A DNA stretch of 14,351 nucleotides, from NCBI GenBank assembly GCA_965371325.1, contig CBDUXZ010000011.1, positions 1 to 14,351 of the forward strand, in the 5' to 3' direction. Below the pieces are notes generated by a model. It was given only the letters and a program-made list of their open reading frames with translations. It ran no database searches and was not told the DNA's origin. This DNA is from CBDUXZ01 sp965371325 [NCBI: uncultured bacterium]. Its GTDB lineage: Bacteria > JAUYMQ01. A program made the position numbers and the translations under genes. Of the stretch, positions 6,744 through 13,888 are shown in pieces (the first letter of the stretch is position 1; every line of letters begins with the position of its first letter).

Positions 6744-7946
6744 TCAGTTCCTCCTTCCCCGGGGCAGCTTGAGGATGTGCTTAGCGATTCGGCCGGCCGC
6801 CTTCCCGTCACCGTAGGGGTTGATTCGACGGGCCATGCGCCCATAAGCCCGCGGGTCGTCAAGAAGCCGTCGCGCTTCGGCGACGATGCGCCGGCGCACG
6901 GGACCCACGAGCTTTACCGTTCCCGCCTCCTGCGCCTCCGGGCGCTCGGTCAGGTTTCGCAGCACCAGAACCGGTTTGCCGAGGGAAGGCGCTTCCTCCT
7001 GGATGCCACCGGAGTCCGTGAGGATAAGCGTGGCGTGAGCCATCAGGGCCACGAAGGGATGGTAGTCAAGGGGAGGCACCAGGTGAATTCGCTTGCGCTT
7101 CCCCAGCATCGGCCGAACGACATTGCGCACGGCCGGGTTCAGGTGAACCGGATAGATGACCTCCAGGTCCGGATAGCGATCGACCAGGTCGACGACGGCG
7201 CGGCAGATCTCACGCATGGGCTCGCCAAAATTCTCGCGGCGATGTGCGGTGACAAGGATCAACCGGCGGGAGGGATCGGGCTGCCACCCGCGAACGGCTG
7301 GCTGCCTGAGAGGCTTCGCGGCCACGGCAAGGACGGCGTCGATGACGGTGTTTCCGGTAACCAGGATACGCGATTCGGAAATCCCCTCGCCCAAGAGCGC
7401 TTCACGCGCACCGCGCGTGGGTGCATAGTGCCAGTCGGCAAGATGCGAAGTAAGAACCCGGTTCATCTCCTCCGGATAGGGCTGGAACCGGTCGTGTGTC
7501 CGCAACCCGGCCTCGACGTGACCCAGGGGGATACGCGCGTAGAAAGATGCCAGCGCCGCCGCGAAGGTGGTGGTCGTGTCGCCCTGCACCAGCATGACGT
7601 CCGGCCGTTCTTCTTCGAGCAGGGACCCGACACGCGCCAGGGCGCGCTGTGTAATCTGGGCCAGGGTCTGCCGCGGGCGCATGATGTCCAGATCGTGATC
7701 CGGCACGATCCCGTAGAGCGACAAGACCTGGTCGAGCATTTCACGATGCTGTGCGGTGACGACCACACGGGTCTCGAGCCGGGGGGTCTGATCCCGAAGC
7801 GCCGCGATCACAGGCGCCATCTTGATAGCCTCCGGGCGTGTACCAAAAACGAGCAGAACACGAAAGGGCGGGGCGCTTCGCTTCCGCCGCCCATCCCCCC
7901 GTATTTCACGCGCCTTCCTGACCCGACTCCGTCTCTTCACAGGCAT
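6744..7946 (-). CDS. wecB: UDP-N-acetylglucosamine 2-epimerase (non-hydrolysing)
   Basis: Interconverts UDP-GlcNAc and UDP-ManNAc in the cytosol, feeding ManNAc or ManNAcA into surface polysaccharides. The 400 residues carry the full signature: VFGTRPEAIKMAPV (33-46), QHREMLDQ (66-73), QGDTTTT (121-127), GHVEAGLRT (142-150), PEEMNR (158-163), TGNTVIDAV (197-205), TAHRRENFG (233-241), YPVHLNPAVR (265-274) and LTDSGGIQEEAPSLGKPVL (309-327). Catalytic candidates by comparison with E. coli WecB are D123, E145, E159 or E160, and H235. An N-terminal extension of about 27 mostly basic residues is unusual. The only nearby alternative start is GTG two codons later. The upstream sequence (GGGTGAGGGA) is a modest ribosome site. 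Downstream, the stop lies one base before the start of the secreted protein gene. Confidence 0.95.
   Translation of the reverse strand: MPVKRRSRVRKAREIRGDGRRKRSAPPFRVLLVFGTRPEAIKMAPVIAALRDQTPRLETRVVVTAQHREMLDQVLSLYGIVPDHDLDIMRPRQTLAQITQRALARVGSLLEEERPDVMLVQGDTTTTFAAALASFYARIPLGHVEAGLRTHDRFQPYPEEMNRVLTSHLADWHYAPTRGAREALLGEGISESRILVTGNTVIDAVLAVAAKPLRQPAVRGWQPDPSRRLILVTAHRRENFGEPMREICRAVVDLVDRYPDLEVIYPVHLNPAVRNVVRPMLGKRKRIHLVPPLDYHPFVALMAHATLILTDSGGIQEEAPSLGKPVLVLRNLTERPEAQEAGTVKLVGPVRRRIVAEARRLLDDPRAYGRMARRINPYGDGKAAGRIAKHILKLPRGRRN
6750..6755 (-). promoter_or_regulatory. Ribosome binding site that fixes the start of the secreted protein gene
   Basis: On the minus strand this reads AGGAGG, 7 bases before ATG 6742, and lies within the last codons of wecB. 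It is the reason for choosing 6742 over in-frame starts further inside wecB, and it implies translational coupling to wecB. Confidence 0.8.
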
Positions 7947-8236
7947 TCCCTCACCCCCTTCCGAGGTGCGAAAACACGACGTATACGAAGGGCGCCTTGA
8001 TGGTCACCCCCTCAGGGGATCCCCCCGGGGGGTGCCGAAACCTAGCATACCGGGAGAGAGGTGGACCCCGAAATTCGGACAGCCTGCTGAGGTGTCTCCG
8101 CAGACTGAAGCAGAGGAGTCGGAGTGATAGGAAAACGACGAAAGCGCCTTAAAGCTCCTGGTTCAGAGAGTAGAACAGCAGCGTATCACGGTGCGTGATC
8201 GTCTCCATCCATCCCCCGGGTGCCGTCGAATCTCCG
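7947..8236. other. 290-base gap between the O-acyltransferase gene and wecB, with GC hairpins
   Basis: I see no gene here. Bases 8021-8032 are a perfect palindrome of six C then six G, next to a CCCC-TCA-GGGG hairpin at 8008-8018; together they could form a stem just upstream of wecB. Bases 8062-8082 hold TGGACCCC, the palindrome CCGAAATTCGG (8068-8078) and GGACAG, which look like an end of an IS3-family insertion sequence. Any promoter for wecB would have to be here, but no convincing -35/-10 pair was found on the minus strand. Confidence 0.4.
8062..8082 (-). repeat. Possible remnant of an IS3-family terminal repeat
   Basis: On the minus strand this reads CTGTCCGAATTTCGGGGTCC and then A. 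It starts with TGTCC and has an AT-rich core followed by GGGGTCCA, in the style of IS3-family terminal inverted repeats. No transposase or partner repeat is present in the window. This is recognition by style only; the core palindrome could instead be an operator. Confidence 0.2.
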
Positions 8237-9628
8237 TCAAAACTGGAAATAGATAAAGGTCTGCGACTCTCCCGTGAAGACAACGAGACCGACGATCAGA
8301 GCCGCCCAGGCGGCCCCCAGGCCGAGGGGCCCGAAGCGCGTGACGGGCGAAGGCTCCTTCGTTCGCTCACGCCACCCGTCCAGGAGGAAGGTGCAGCCAG
8401 CCAGAACGATGATCGTCAGCACGGCCATCGGGGATCCGAGACCGGGCCGGGCCAGTCCCCCGAGCATGTGGAAGGCCTGTCCGAAGCTCTCGGCCCGGAA
8501 GAATATCCAGGCGAGGCAGATCAGGTGGAAGACGAGAAACCTGGACAGGAGGCGGCGCCCGAAGCCTCGCGGCACCGGCCGCCTCCCCACGAAGGCCCTT
8601 TCCAGCGTCAGGTAGAGGCCGTGCAACAGCCCCCAGGTGACGAAGGTCCACGCCGCCCCATGCCAGAGGCCGCCGAGCCCCATGGTGATCAGCAGGTTCC
8701 TGTAGGTGATCCAGCGCCCTCGCCGGTTTCCGCCCAGGGAGATGTAGAGGTAGTCTCGCAGCCAGGTGGAGAGCGAGATGTGCCAGCGCTGCCAGAACTC
8801 GCGGAAGGATGCGGCGAAGTAGGGCTGCCGGAAATTCGGGGAGAGCCGGAAGCCCATGATGCAGGCCAGACCGATGGCGATGCTGCTGTACCCCGCGAAG
8901 TCTCCATAGATCTGGATGGCAAAGCCGTAGGCGCCCACCAGCGTGTCGCCAACGCTCGGCTGATCACTCCGGAACGCGCTGTTGGCGATGGCCGCGGCGT
9001 TGTCCGCCAGGACGAGCTTGGTGAAGAGGCCGATCAGGCAGTAGGAGACGCCGCGCCGTACCCCCTCGGCCGTAATGGGCTGCAGCTTTCGAAACTGCGG
9101 GATCATGCGGCGGCCGCGCTCGATGGGGCCGGCCACGAGCTGCGGAAAATAGCAGACGAAGACGGCAAAGGTGAGCAGATTGCGCTCCGGCTTCATCTGC
9201 CCGCGGTAGACATCGATCGTGTAGGAAAGGGTCTGAAAGGTGTAGAAGCTGATCCCGACCGGAAGAACGACGTTCAGCGTAACGGCATCGATCTCCCAAC
9301 CCAGGCCCCGGGTCAGCGTGGCCAGGCTACCGGCGAAGAAGTCGTAGTACTTGAAGACGCCCAGGGCGCCGAGATTCGTGAGGCAGCTCAACATGAGCCA
9401 GCGGCGGCGCACAACGGGGTTCCCCGACCGGTCTATCTTTTTCGCGGAAACAAAGTCCACCGCCGTCGAGAGTGCAATGAGAAAGAGGAACCGCCAGTCC
9501 CACCAGCCGTAAAAGACATAGCTGCTCACCAGCAGGGTCAGGTTCCGGACGTTAACCCGCCGCGAGAAACCGTAGACGCAGAGAACGACTACAAAAAAAG
9601 CCAGGAAGGTAATCGTCGTGAATTGCAT
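8237..9628 (-). CDS. MBOAT-family O-acyltransferase (AlgI/PatA-like)
   Basis: A 463-residue polytopic inner-membrane enzyme that brings acyl groups, usually acetyl from acetyl-CoA, across the membrane for O-acylation of a polysaccharide. Landmarks in order: N-terminal helices with SSYVFYGWWDWRFL (35-48), VFKYYDFF (91-98), LPVGISFYTFQTLSYTIDVY (122-141), FPQLVAGPIERGRRM (161-175), YGDFAGYSSIAIGLA (241-255), FREFWQRWHISLSTWLRDYL (275-294, H283) and GGLWHGAAWTF (319-329, H323). H323 is the invariant catalytic His of the family. The length matches AlgI. The start has AGGACG 9 bases upstream. It lies 71 bases downstream of an SGNH gene on the same strand, the standard MBOAT/SGNH partnership for cell-surface acetylation. 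The acceptor glycan is not known. Confidence 0.95.
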   Translation of the reverse strand: MQFTTITFLAFFVVVLCVYGFSRRVNVRNLTLLVSSYVFYGWWDWRFLFLIALSTAVDFVSAKKIDRSGNPVVRRRWLMLSCLTNLGALGVFKYYDFFAGSLATLTRGLGWEIDAVTLNVVLPVGISFYTFQTLSYTIDVYRGQMKPERNLLTFAVFVCYFPQLVAGPIERGRRMIPQFRKLQPITAEGVRRGVSYCLIGLFTKLVLADNAAAIANSAFRSDQPSVGDTLVGAYGFAIQIYGDFAGYSSIAIGLACIMGFRLSPNFRQPYFAASFREFWQRWHISLSTWLRDYLYISLGGNRRGRWITYRNLLITMGLGGLWHGAAWTFVTWGLLHGLYLTLERAFVGRRPVPRGFGRRLLSRFLVFHLICLAWIFFRAESFGQAFHMLGGLARPGLGSPMAVLTIIVLAGCTFLLDGWRERTKEPSPVTRFGPLGLGAAWAALIVGLVVFTGESQTFIYFQF

Positions 9629-9699
9629 TCGGCTACTCGTCCTGAACGGGGCAGACCCGGCTCCCTGAAGGGATGCGTCCGTCCGTTACGCTTGGGAAA

Positions 9700-10734
9700 T
9701 CATAGGAGCTGCATCAGGGGAGGAACGAGCTTCGAAGCCAGGAGGGGGTAGCCCTCGGCCATCAGATGGTCGTCATCATAGAAGTACTCGGCGGGGATCG
9801 TGTTGACCAGGTTCAGGCATCCCACGCCCGCGCGCGCACTCAGCTTACAAACCTCTCCGGCGACACGCACGAGGGTGCTCCAGTCGGCGTATTCGTACCG
9901 CTCGACGATCTCCCGGTTGAGGGGTGTGACGAAGGTCACGAATGCGATCTCCCGCGCCTTCAAGATCGCGTCGATTCTCGCCAGCTTCTCGTGGATCACG
10001 ACAGCGTTCCGGTCATCGAGGGAACCGTAGCCCGTGATGAGGCTCTTGAGGTCCGCCTCGGGAAGCCGCCCGGTCGTCCACAGCTCCCGGCGAAGGGGGC
10101 CCGGCCTGGTCCGGCGCAATCTAAATCCTATCCGCCGGGGAAGCACCCCGTTCCTGCCAAGGAGAATCGGCATCCGGGAGAGGTACTTCCGGTGGCGCAC
10201 CAGCGCGACCCGGTCGGCCTGACGCCGGGCCGCGCGCTCGACGCGATCCTGCCAGGTCTTGGCGTCCCTCTCCCCCCAACCGACGTCGTGGTAGGCAGTG
10301 GCATGGGCCAGGTGCGTCGAAACGAGCACCACGTCCCCCGGCCGCAGGGGCAGCTTTCTTACGATTTCCGCGACGTTGTCCAGCCCCACACCACCATGTC
10401 CGATGGGGCGGACTTCCACGGCCGGTTGGGTCTTGCGAAGCGCCCTTTCGAGGACGGGACCGGGCGCCTCGCGAGGCGCCACGTCCAGGCCGACGACGGT
10501 GGAGTCGCCGATGAGCCAGACAGCGGGCGCTGGGGTGCGATCTCGTTCGGCAAGCACCAGCAACGCTCGCTGATCGTAGAAGAGCTCGGACGTCGCCACG
10601 AGGGGCAGCCCCCAGCGCGCGAGTCCCTCCAGGGCAAGCAGCAACGCCAGGCAGAAGACGATGGCCCGGGCGAGACCCGGCCTTCGTCTTCCGGCGGTTT
10701 CTTGATCGGCCCGTCGCTCATCCGTCATCGGCAT
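9700..10734 (-). CDS. Membrane-anchored SGNH-fold hydrolase/acyltransferase partner of the MBOAT protein
   Basis: A 344-residue protein with a basic N-terminus and one signal-anchor helix (about 22-40, ARAIVFCLALLLALEGLAR), then an extracytoplasmic SGNH domain. Block I is WLIGDSTVVG (73-82, nucleophile S78), a glycine block is GHGGVGLDN (112-120), and block V is YDDDHLMAEGYPLLA (319-333) with D320 and H323 in DxxH spacing, so the catalytic set looks complete. Together with the adjacent MBOAT gene it would place or trim O-acyl groups on the exported glycan, as AlgJ/AlgX-like proteins do with AlgI. It is the first gene of the minus-strand group. ATG 10734 and ATG 10728 are both possible starts; GAGAAG lies about 7 bases before 10734. 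Exact role (transferase or esterase) cannot be told from sequence. Confidence 0.87.
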   Translation of the reverse strand: MPMTDERRADQETAGRRRPGLARAIVFCLALLLALEGLARWGLPLVATSELFYDQRALLVLAERDRTPAPAVWLIGDSTVVGLDVAPREAPGPVLERALRKTQPAVEVRPIGHGGVGLDNVAEIVRKLPLRPGDVVLVSTHLAHATAYHDVGWGERDAKTWQDRVERAARRQADRVALVRHRKYLSRMPILLGRNGVLPRRIGFRLRRTRPGPLRRELWTTGRLPEADLKSLITGYGSLDDRNAVVIHEKLARIDAILKAREIAFVTFVTPLNREIVERYEYADWSTLVRVAGEVCKLSARAGVGCLNLVNTIPAEYFYDDDHLMAEGYPLLASKLVPPLMQLL

Positions 10735-10836
10735 CGATCGCTTCTCGGAGGCCCTTCAGAAAAAGTCTTTCTTCCGCCCGAATCCATTCACGGGTACTGG
10801 CGGCATAAAGTATCGAGAGATCGAAGGACGAAACAA

Positions 10837-10907
10837 GAGCGACGCCCACTCCTGTTTAACCCAAACCCAGAGGTGCCCTTGCGGGAGAACCCAGGAGGAC
10901 GTCGCTC
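10837..10907 (+). promoter_or_regulatory. Imperfect inverted repeat that can hide a Shine-Dalgarno site
   Basis: Left arm 10837-10854 and right arm 10892-10907 pair over eight perfect outer bases (GAGCGACG/CGTCGCTC) and, after a small bulge, through CTCCTG/CAGGAG. The right arm contains AGGAGG (10894-10899), 8 bases before ATG 10908. In a plus-strand transcript the folded form would block that ribosome site. Similar hairpins protect transposase genes of some insertion sequences from read-through expression. Confidence 0.4.
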
Positions 10908-11120
10908 ATGATCAGTATATCCGTAGACTTGACGGAGGCCAACGGGCTTGTAGATAACGCGTGCCGAGAGAAATCCGCACTGCTTCACGCCCCCCGTTTG
11001 ACCCTGGCACGGCGGACCCACCTTTGGCCTGGGTTTCGGATCACGCTCTCAAGAGACTGCGTTGAAGCGGCCCATCGGTTGACGCTATGCCATTATGTAT
11101 GCGAGCATACGACTCGGTAA
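10908..11120 (+). CDS. Short reading frame with a strong ribosome site, possibly a truncated remnant
   Basis: Seventy codons starting ATG 10908, with AGGAGG at an ideal 8-base distance. The first 24 or so residues (MISISVDLTEANG...) look plausible as protein. From about 10975 the frame runs through the 50-base repeat found again at 12406-12455, and the rest (Arg, His, Cys-rich, ending CEHTTR) does not look like a folded protein. I read it as the 5' end of a lost gene, perhaps a transposase, cut by the repeat, or as chance. No family is recognised. Confidence 0.25.
   Translation: MISISVDLTEANGLVDNACREKSALLHAPRLTLARRTHLWPGFRITLSRDCVEAAHRLTLCHYVCEHTTR
10929..10956 (+). promoter_or_regulatory. 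Sigma-70-like promoter candidate
   Basis: TTGACG (10929-10934), a 16-base spacer and TAGATA (10951-10956) resemble a -35/-10 pair. It points toward the methyltransferase gene at 11428 but would leave a leader of more than 450 bases. It is a sequence match only. Confidence 0.25.
10975..11024. repeat. Dispersed 50-base direct repeat, copy A
   Basis: Matches 12406-12455 in the same orientation at 45 of 50 positions, including the identical stretch CACGGCGGACCCACCTT at its right end. Similarity stops sharply after the shared ACCTT and is not evident to the left. It could be a conserved end of a mobile element, a REP/MITE-type element or a recombination site. Confidence 0.75.
11097..11110. promoter_or_regulatory. 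Perfect 14-base palindrome, operator candidate
   Basis: GTATGC-GA-GCATAC is a perfect dyad with a 2-base centre, 318 bases upstream of the methyltransferase start. It has the size of a dimeric repressor site, but no regulator gene is nearby and a chance palindrome is quite possible. Confidence 0.15.
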
Positions 11121-11235
11121 ACAGCTTGTGCCGCGAGGCAAGCCATGGGCCATCCCATCATCCGGGTCTTTCTGGCTATATGCTTCTCATCCTAATCCTC
11201 AATTCCCTTCCTGCTCTGGTTCCTCCCACGGGGAA

Positions 11236-11256
11236 CCCACCCTCGGAAAGGGTGGG
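11236..11256. other. GC-rich hairpin, weak terminator candidate
   Basis: CCCACCCT (11236-11243) and AGGGTGGG (11249-11256) form a perfect 8-base stem with a 5-base loop CGGAA, followed on the plus strand by GGCTCTTC. The stem is terminator-like, but the T-run is poor. It could end transcripts entering from the left before the methyltransferase gene. Confidence 0.3.
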
Positions 11257-11427
11257 GCTCTTCGCATCCTCCGGGGCGCCGCGTCGCGTTACAGGCACGC
11301 CTCGAGCCCCGAAAATGCCCCGGATGCGCGCGCGTATGCCGAGCGGAGAACGCCCTGGGAACGGCGCAACGCGGTGTGGAACTCTGGCACCACGCTTCCT
11401 TTATCCGTTGCGTGAAGCCGGGTATCC

Positions 11428-12369
11428 ATGAGCGCAGGAAGGCAGGCAGAAGGCTGCGCGCCTGCGGTCCGTCTGATCGTCTGGGCCTCACGGTTTTTCC
11501 GGGGACGACCGCTGCCCGGGCGTAGCTCCCCCGAGCTTTACTTCGAGATGCAGTGGAACCACGCGAGAAGGGCGCTCCTGCCTTACCTCGAGGCGCACGC
11601 CTCCCTCTCCGGGCGCCGTATCCTGGATGTCGGATGTGGCCGCGGGGGGGCCACGGCCCTCTACGGGAGCGCCGGGCCGGCGCTCACGGTGGGGATCGAT
11701 CGCGACGTGGATCTTTTGCCGAAGAAGGGGGACAAGGCGTGGGACGCGGTGCGTTTCGCAGGGGCGGACGTCACGCGCCTTCCCTTTGCCAACGGCGCTT
11801 TCGACCTCGCCATTCTGGACAACGCCTTCGAGCACCTGCCCGACCCGGAAGCCAGCCTCGGGGAGATTCGCCGCGTTCTCAAGCCGGGCGGCCGCGTGGT
11901 GCTCAATTTCCCCTCGTGGCGAGCGCCCTGGGGCCATCACATCTACGACTTCATTCCCATCCCGTGGGTCCATCTCGTCTTCGCCCAGGAGACCCTGGTC
12001 CGGGCTATCGATCGGACGGCGGAGCGGCGGACCCGGGCCGGGGAGGATCCCGGCTACGTCGAGTACTGGCGCGACAGAACGGTGCGCCAGTTCGTCACGG
12101 GACTGAACCGCATGACTGTGCGCCGCCTGGAGTCGGTGGTGCGGAGAACCGGGCCGTGGCGCACGCGAGACATGGCAGTTCGTTACGAGAGTCGCTGGGC
12201 GAAACCCCTCGGCTTCTGGCCGGGCCTGGCGGAGTTCTTCACGCGTGGCTTCGATCTGGTCCTCGAGCGGACCGACGAATCCGGGGAAGCGATGAGGACC
12301 GGAAAGGCCTTCCGCGGGCCCTTCCTCAACGTGCTGAGGGGCCGCATCGGCGGGCGGCAGAACGGCTAG
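11428..12369 (+). CDS. Class I SAM-dependent methyltransferase
   Basis: A 313-residue cytosolic methyltransferase of the Methyltransf_11 type. Residues 58-75 carry the SAM-binding strand and loop (RRILDVGCGRGGATAL), the acidic residue ending strand 2 is D91 (VGIDRDVD), and the DVTRLPF and LAILDNAFEHLPDPEASLGE (129-146) blocks lead to RRVLKPGGRVVLNFPSW (148-164). The C-terminal 140 residues (WGHHIYDFIPIPWVHLVF onward) form the substrate region. Methylation of a sugar or a lipid-linked intermediate in the polysaccharide pathway is likely from context, but the acceptor cannot be read from sequence. The start at ATG 11428 has no strong ribosome site; a start at 11548 would lose the conserved SPELYFEMQW region. 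It stands alone on the plus strand between two minus-strand groups, and the two 50-base repeats bracket it. Confidence 0.88.
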   Translation: MSAGRQAEGCAPAVRLIVWASRFFRGRPLPGRSSPELYFEMQWNHARRALLPYLEAHASLSGRRILDVGCGRGGATALYGSAGPALTVGIDRDVDLLPKKGDKAWDAVRFAGADVTRLPFANGAFDLAILDNAFEHLPDPEASLGEIRRVLKPGGRVVLNFPSWRAPWGHHIYDFIPIPWVHLVFAQETLVRAIDRTAERRTRAGEDPGYVEYWRDRTVRQFVTGLNRMTVRRLESVVRRTGPWRTRDMAVRYESRWAKPLGFWPGLAEFFTRGFDLVLERTDESGEAMRTGKAFRGPFLNVLRGRIGGRQNG

Positions 12370-12405
12370 CGGAATCGGCCGACGGTCCTGCCTAAAGTAA
12401 AACCC

Positions 12406-12455
12406 CCGCGCTGCGTCACGCCCCCTGTTTGCCCCTGACACGGCGGACCCACCTT
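12406..12455. repeat. Dispersed 50-base direct repeat, copy B, overlapping the flippase 3' end
   Basis: Matches copy A at 10975-11024 with five substitutions. The flippase stop codon (12416-12418) lies inside it, so the last 13 or so residues of the flippase (WVRRVRGKQGA) are encoded by repeat sequence. This suggests the repeat arrived at, or shaped, the 3' end of that gene. Confidence 0.75.
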
Positions 12456-13888
12456 AAGATCTGCGCGCGCTCCTGGGGCAACGGAAAGGGCAACACCCAC
12501 AGAAGTCCCGGATAGGAGAGCACCATGATCAACCGGATGGCGGCATCCAGCAGGGGCCATCCCGTGTCGATCATCTTCGCCGCGACGAAAACGGCGAGTG
12601 CAGCAAGCAGCGCGACTCCGATACGTCCCCATTCGAAATTGATCGGATAGATTTTCTGGTTGATGAGGTAGTACGCGACAGGAAGAACGAAGCATGCGGC
12701 GAGGGTAGCCCAGGCAGCGCCGTACATTCCGTAAGGCGGAATCAGGATGAGGTTCAGGCCCAGATTCAGGGCGGCGGCGAGACCCGTGAAGACAGGGATG
12801 AAACCCGTGCGCTTCTTCAGATCGATCCCCACCTCCAGGATAATAAAGCTCCCGTGAATGGCATAGGAAAGCGCGATAATGGGAACCACGCCGGCCGCCG
12901 CGTGAAAGGCGGACGGCGTTAGCAGACGGATTGCGTCGTCGGCCAGCGTCGATACCCCCAGCGCCACAAATCCGGTGACCACGAAGTAGTAGGTGAGCGT
13001 GTGCGCGAAGAAACGCTTCGCGCCCTCCTCGTCTTCTCGCCCCTGGGTGAATACGACCTGCGGCCAGGCCGTGCGAAAGGCCATCGTGATGAGGACCACG
13101 ACCATGCCAAACCGATAGCCCAGCGAGTAGAGGCCCACCTCGTCCATGGTGCGGTAGAGCCTCAGAATATAGCGGTCTACCAGGTCGAAGACCCAGATTG
13201 CGAGGCCCGCGGGGACGAGCGGCAGGCCGAATTCGAGCATGTCCTGCAACAAGCGCGGCCTGAAACGCGCCTTGAGCGCTCCGATGAACCAGGGAATATA
13301 GACTATCGCCACCACCGCGGTGGTGCCCACCGAAGCCAGCATCATGCCGTAGGCGCCCATCTTTTTCACCACGACGAGCCAGATTGTGAGCGCGACGCCC
13401 ACAAACAAACTCGCGAATCCCACTATCGCGTATGCCTTCGAGGCCTGAAGAATGCGGAACATCGTGAACCGCACCGACTCGATAGCAAAAAAAGGCATTC
13501 CCAAGGCGATGAGCCAGACAAAACGGGCCTGCTCCGGATCGTCGAAGACCAGCCTCGCCAGCGGCCGGGCCCACAAGGCAAGTCCCACGCCCAGCAGGAT
13601 CGAAAAGCCAAGCAGTGTCCAGGATCCCGTGGCGACCGTCTCCCGGCGATCCGCCTCTTCCTCGCCCAGAAGAATGTAGGAGCGTGTCATGGCAGACGGG
13701 AGGCCGAGGAACTGCACTTGCGAGAGCACCGTTTGGATCAGTCCCGCCAGGGCTACGATCCCGTAGTCGCTGGGGGTGAGGTACCGCGTGTAGAGAGGGA
13801 TGAGAAGGAACCCCACGAGGCGCCGGGCAATGCCCGGGATCCCGTAGAAGACGGAATGACGCAGAAGGTGTCGGAACCGCTCGATCAC
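12416..13888 (-). CDS. wzx: Wzx-type polysaccharide flippase (MOP superfamily)
   Basis: A 490-residue inner-membrane protein with about 12-14 hydrophobic helices that would move lipid-linked glycan units across the membrane. Family features are the N-terminal SVFYGIPGIARRLVGFLLIP and LYTRYLTPSDYGIVAL (helix 1 and the first loop of Polysacc_synt proteins), the central FGLPLVPAGLAIWVFDLVDRYILRLY with its DRYIL motif, and the C-terminal NLGLNLILIPPYGMYGAAWAT repeat. I chose GTG 13888 because GGGAGG (13894-13899) is 5 bases upstream and the start overlaps the preceding stop as GTGA; another GTG at 13906 is in frame but has no such site. The last 13 or so codons fall inside the 50-base repeat, so the C-terminus may be non-ancestral. 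The gene symbol reflects the family; the transported glycan is unknown. Confidence 0.88.
   Translation of the reverse strand: MIERFRHLLRHSVFYGIPGIARRLVGFLLIPLYTRYLTPSDYGIVALAGLIQTVLSQVQFLGLPSAMTRSYILLGEEEADRRETVATGSWTLLGFSILLGVGLALWARPLARLVFDDPEQARFVWLIALGMPFFAIESVRFTMFRILQASKAYAIVGFASLFVGVALTIWLVVVKKMGAYGMMLASVGTTAVVAIVYIPWFIGALKARFRPRLLQDMLEFGLPLVPAGLAIWVFDLVDRYILRLYRTMDEVGLYSLGYRFGMVVVLITMAFRTAWPQVVFTQGREDEEGAKRFFAHTLTYYFVVTGFVALGVSTLADDAIRLLTPSAFHAAAGVVPIIALSYAIHGSFIILEVGIDLKKRTGFIPVFTGLAAALNLGLNLILIPPYGMYGAAWATLAACFVLPVAYYLINQKIYPINFEWGRIGVALLAALAVFVAAKMIDTGWPLLDAAIRLIMVLSYPGLLWVLPFPLPQERAQILRWVRRVRGKQGA

Larger units (their letters stand above)
10735..11427. other. 693-base region without a recognisable gene, rich in repeats and hairpins
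   Basis: Neither strand holds a recognisable gene. It contains an inverted repeat masking an AGGAGG site (10837-10907), a short reading frame from 10908, a promoter-like pair (10929-10956), a 50-base dispersed repeat (10975-11024), a 14-base palindrome GTATGCGAGCATAC (11097-11110) and a GC hairpin (11236-11256). The mixture resembles a decayed mobile element. The leader of the minus-strand operon and that of the plus-strand methyltransferase must both be here. Confidence 0.5.

Noticed and set aside
8195-9751. 518-codon plus-strand open frame opposite the O-acyltransferase gene
   Set aside because: The translation is dominated by Glu, Gly, Pro, Gln and Arg typical of antisense GC-rich DNA, while the minus strand encodes an unmistakable MBOAT protein.
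10788-11021. 77-codon minus-strand frame upstream of the SGNH gene
   Set aside because: It starts in the 50-base repeat, its translation has no recognised family character, and the same repeat gives a similar string (VGPPCQGQTGG) at the flippase end, so it reflects the repeat rather than a gene.
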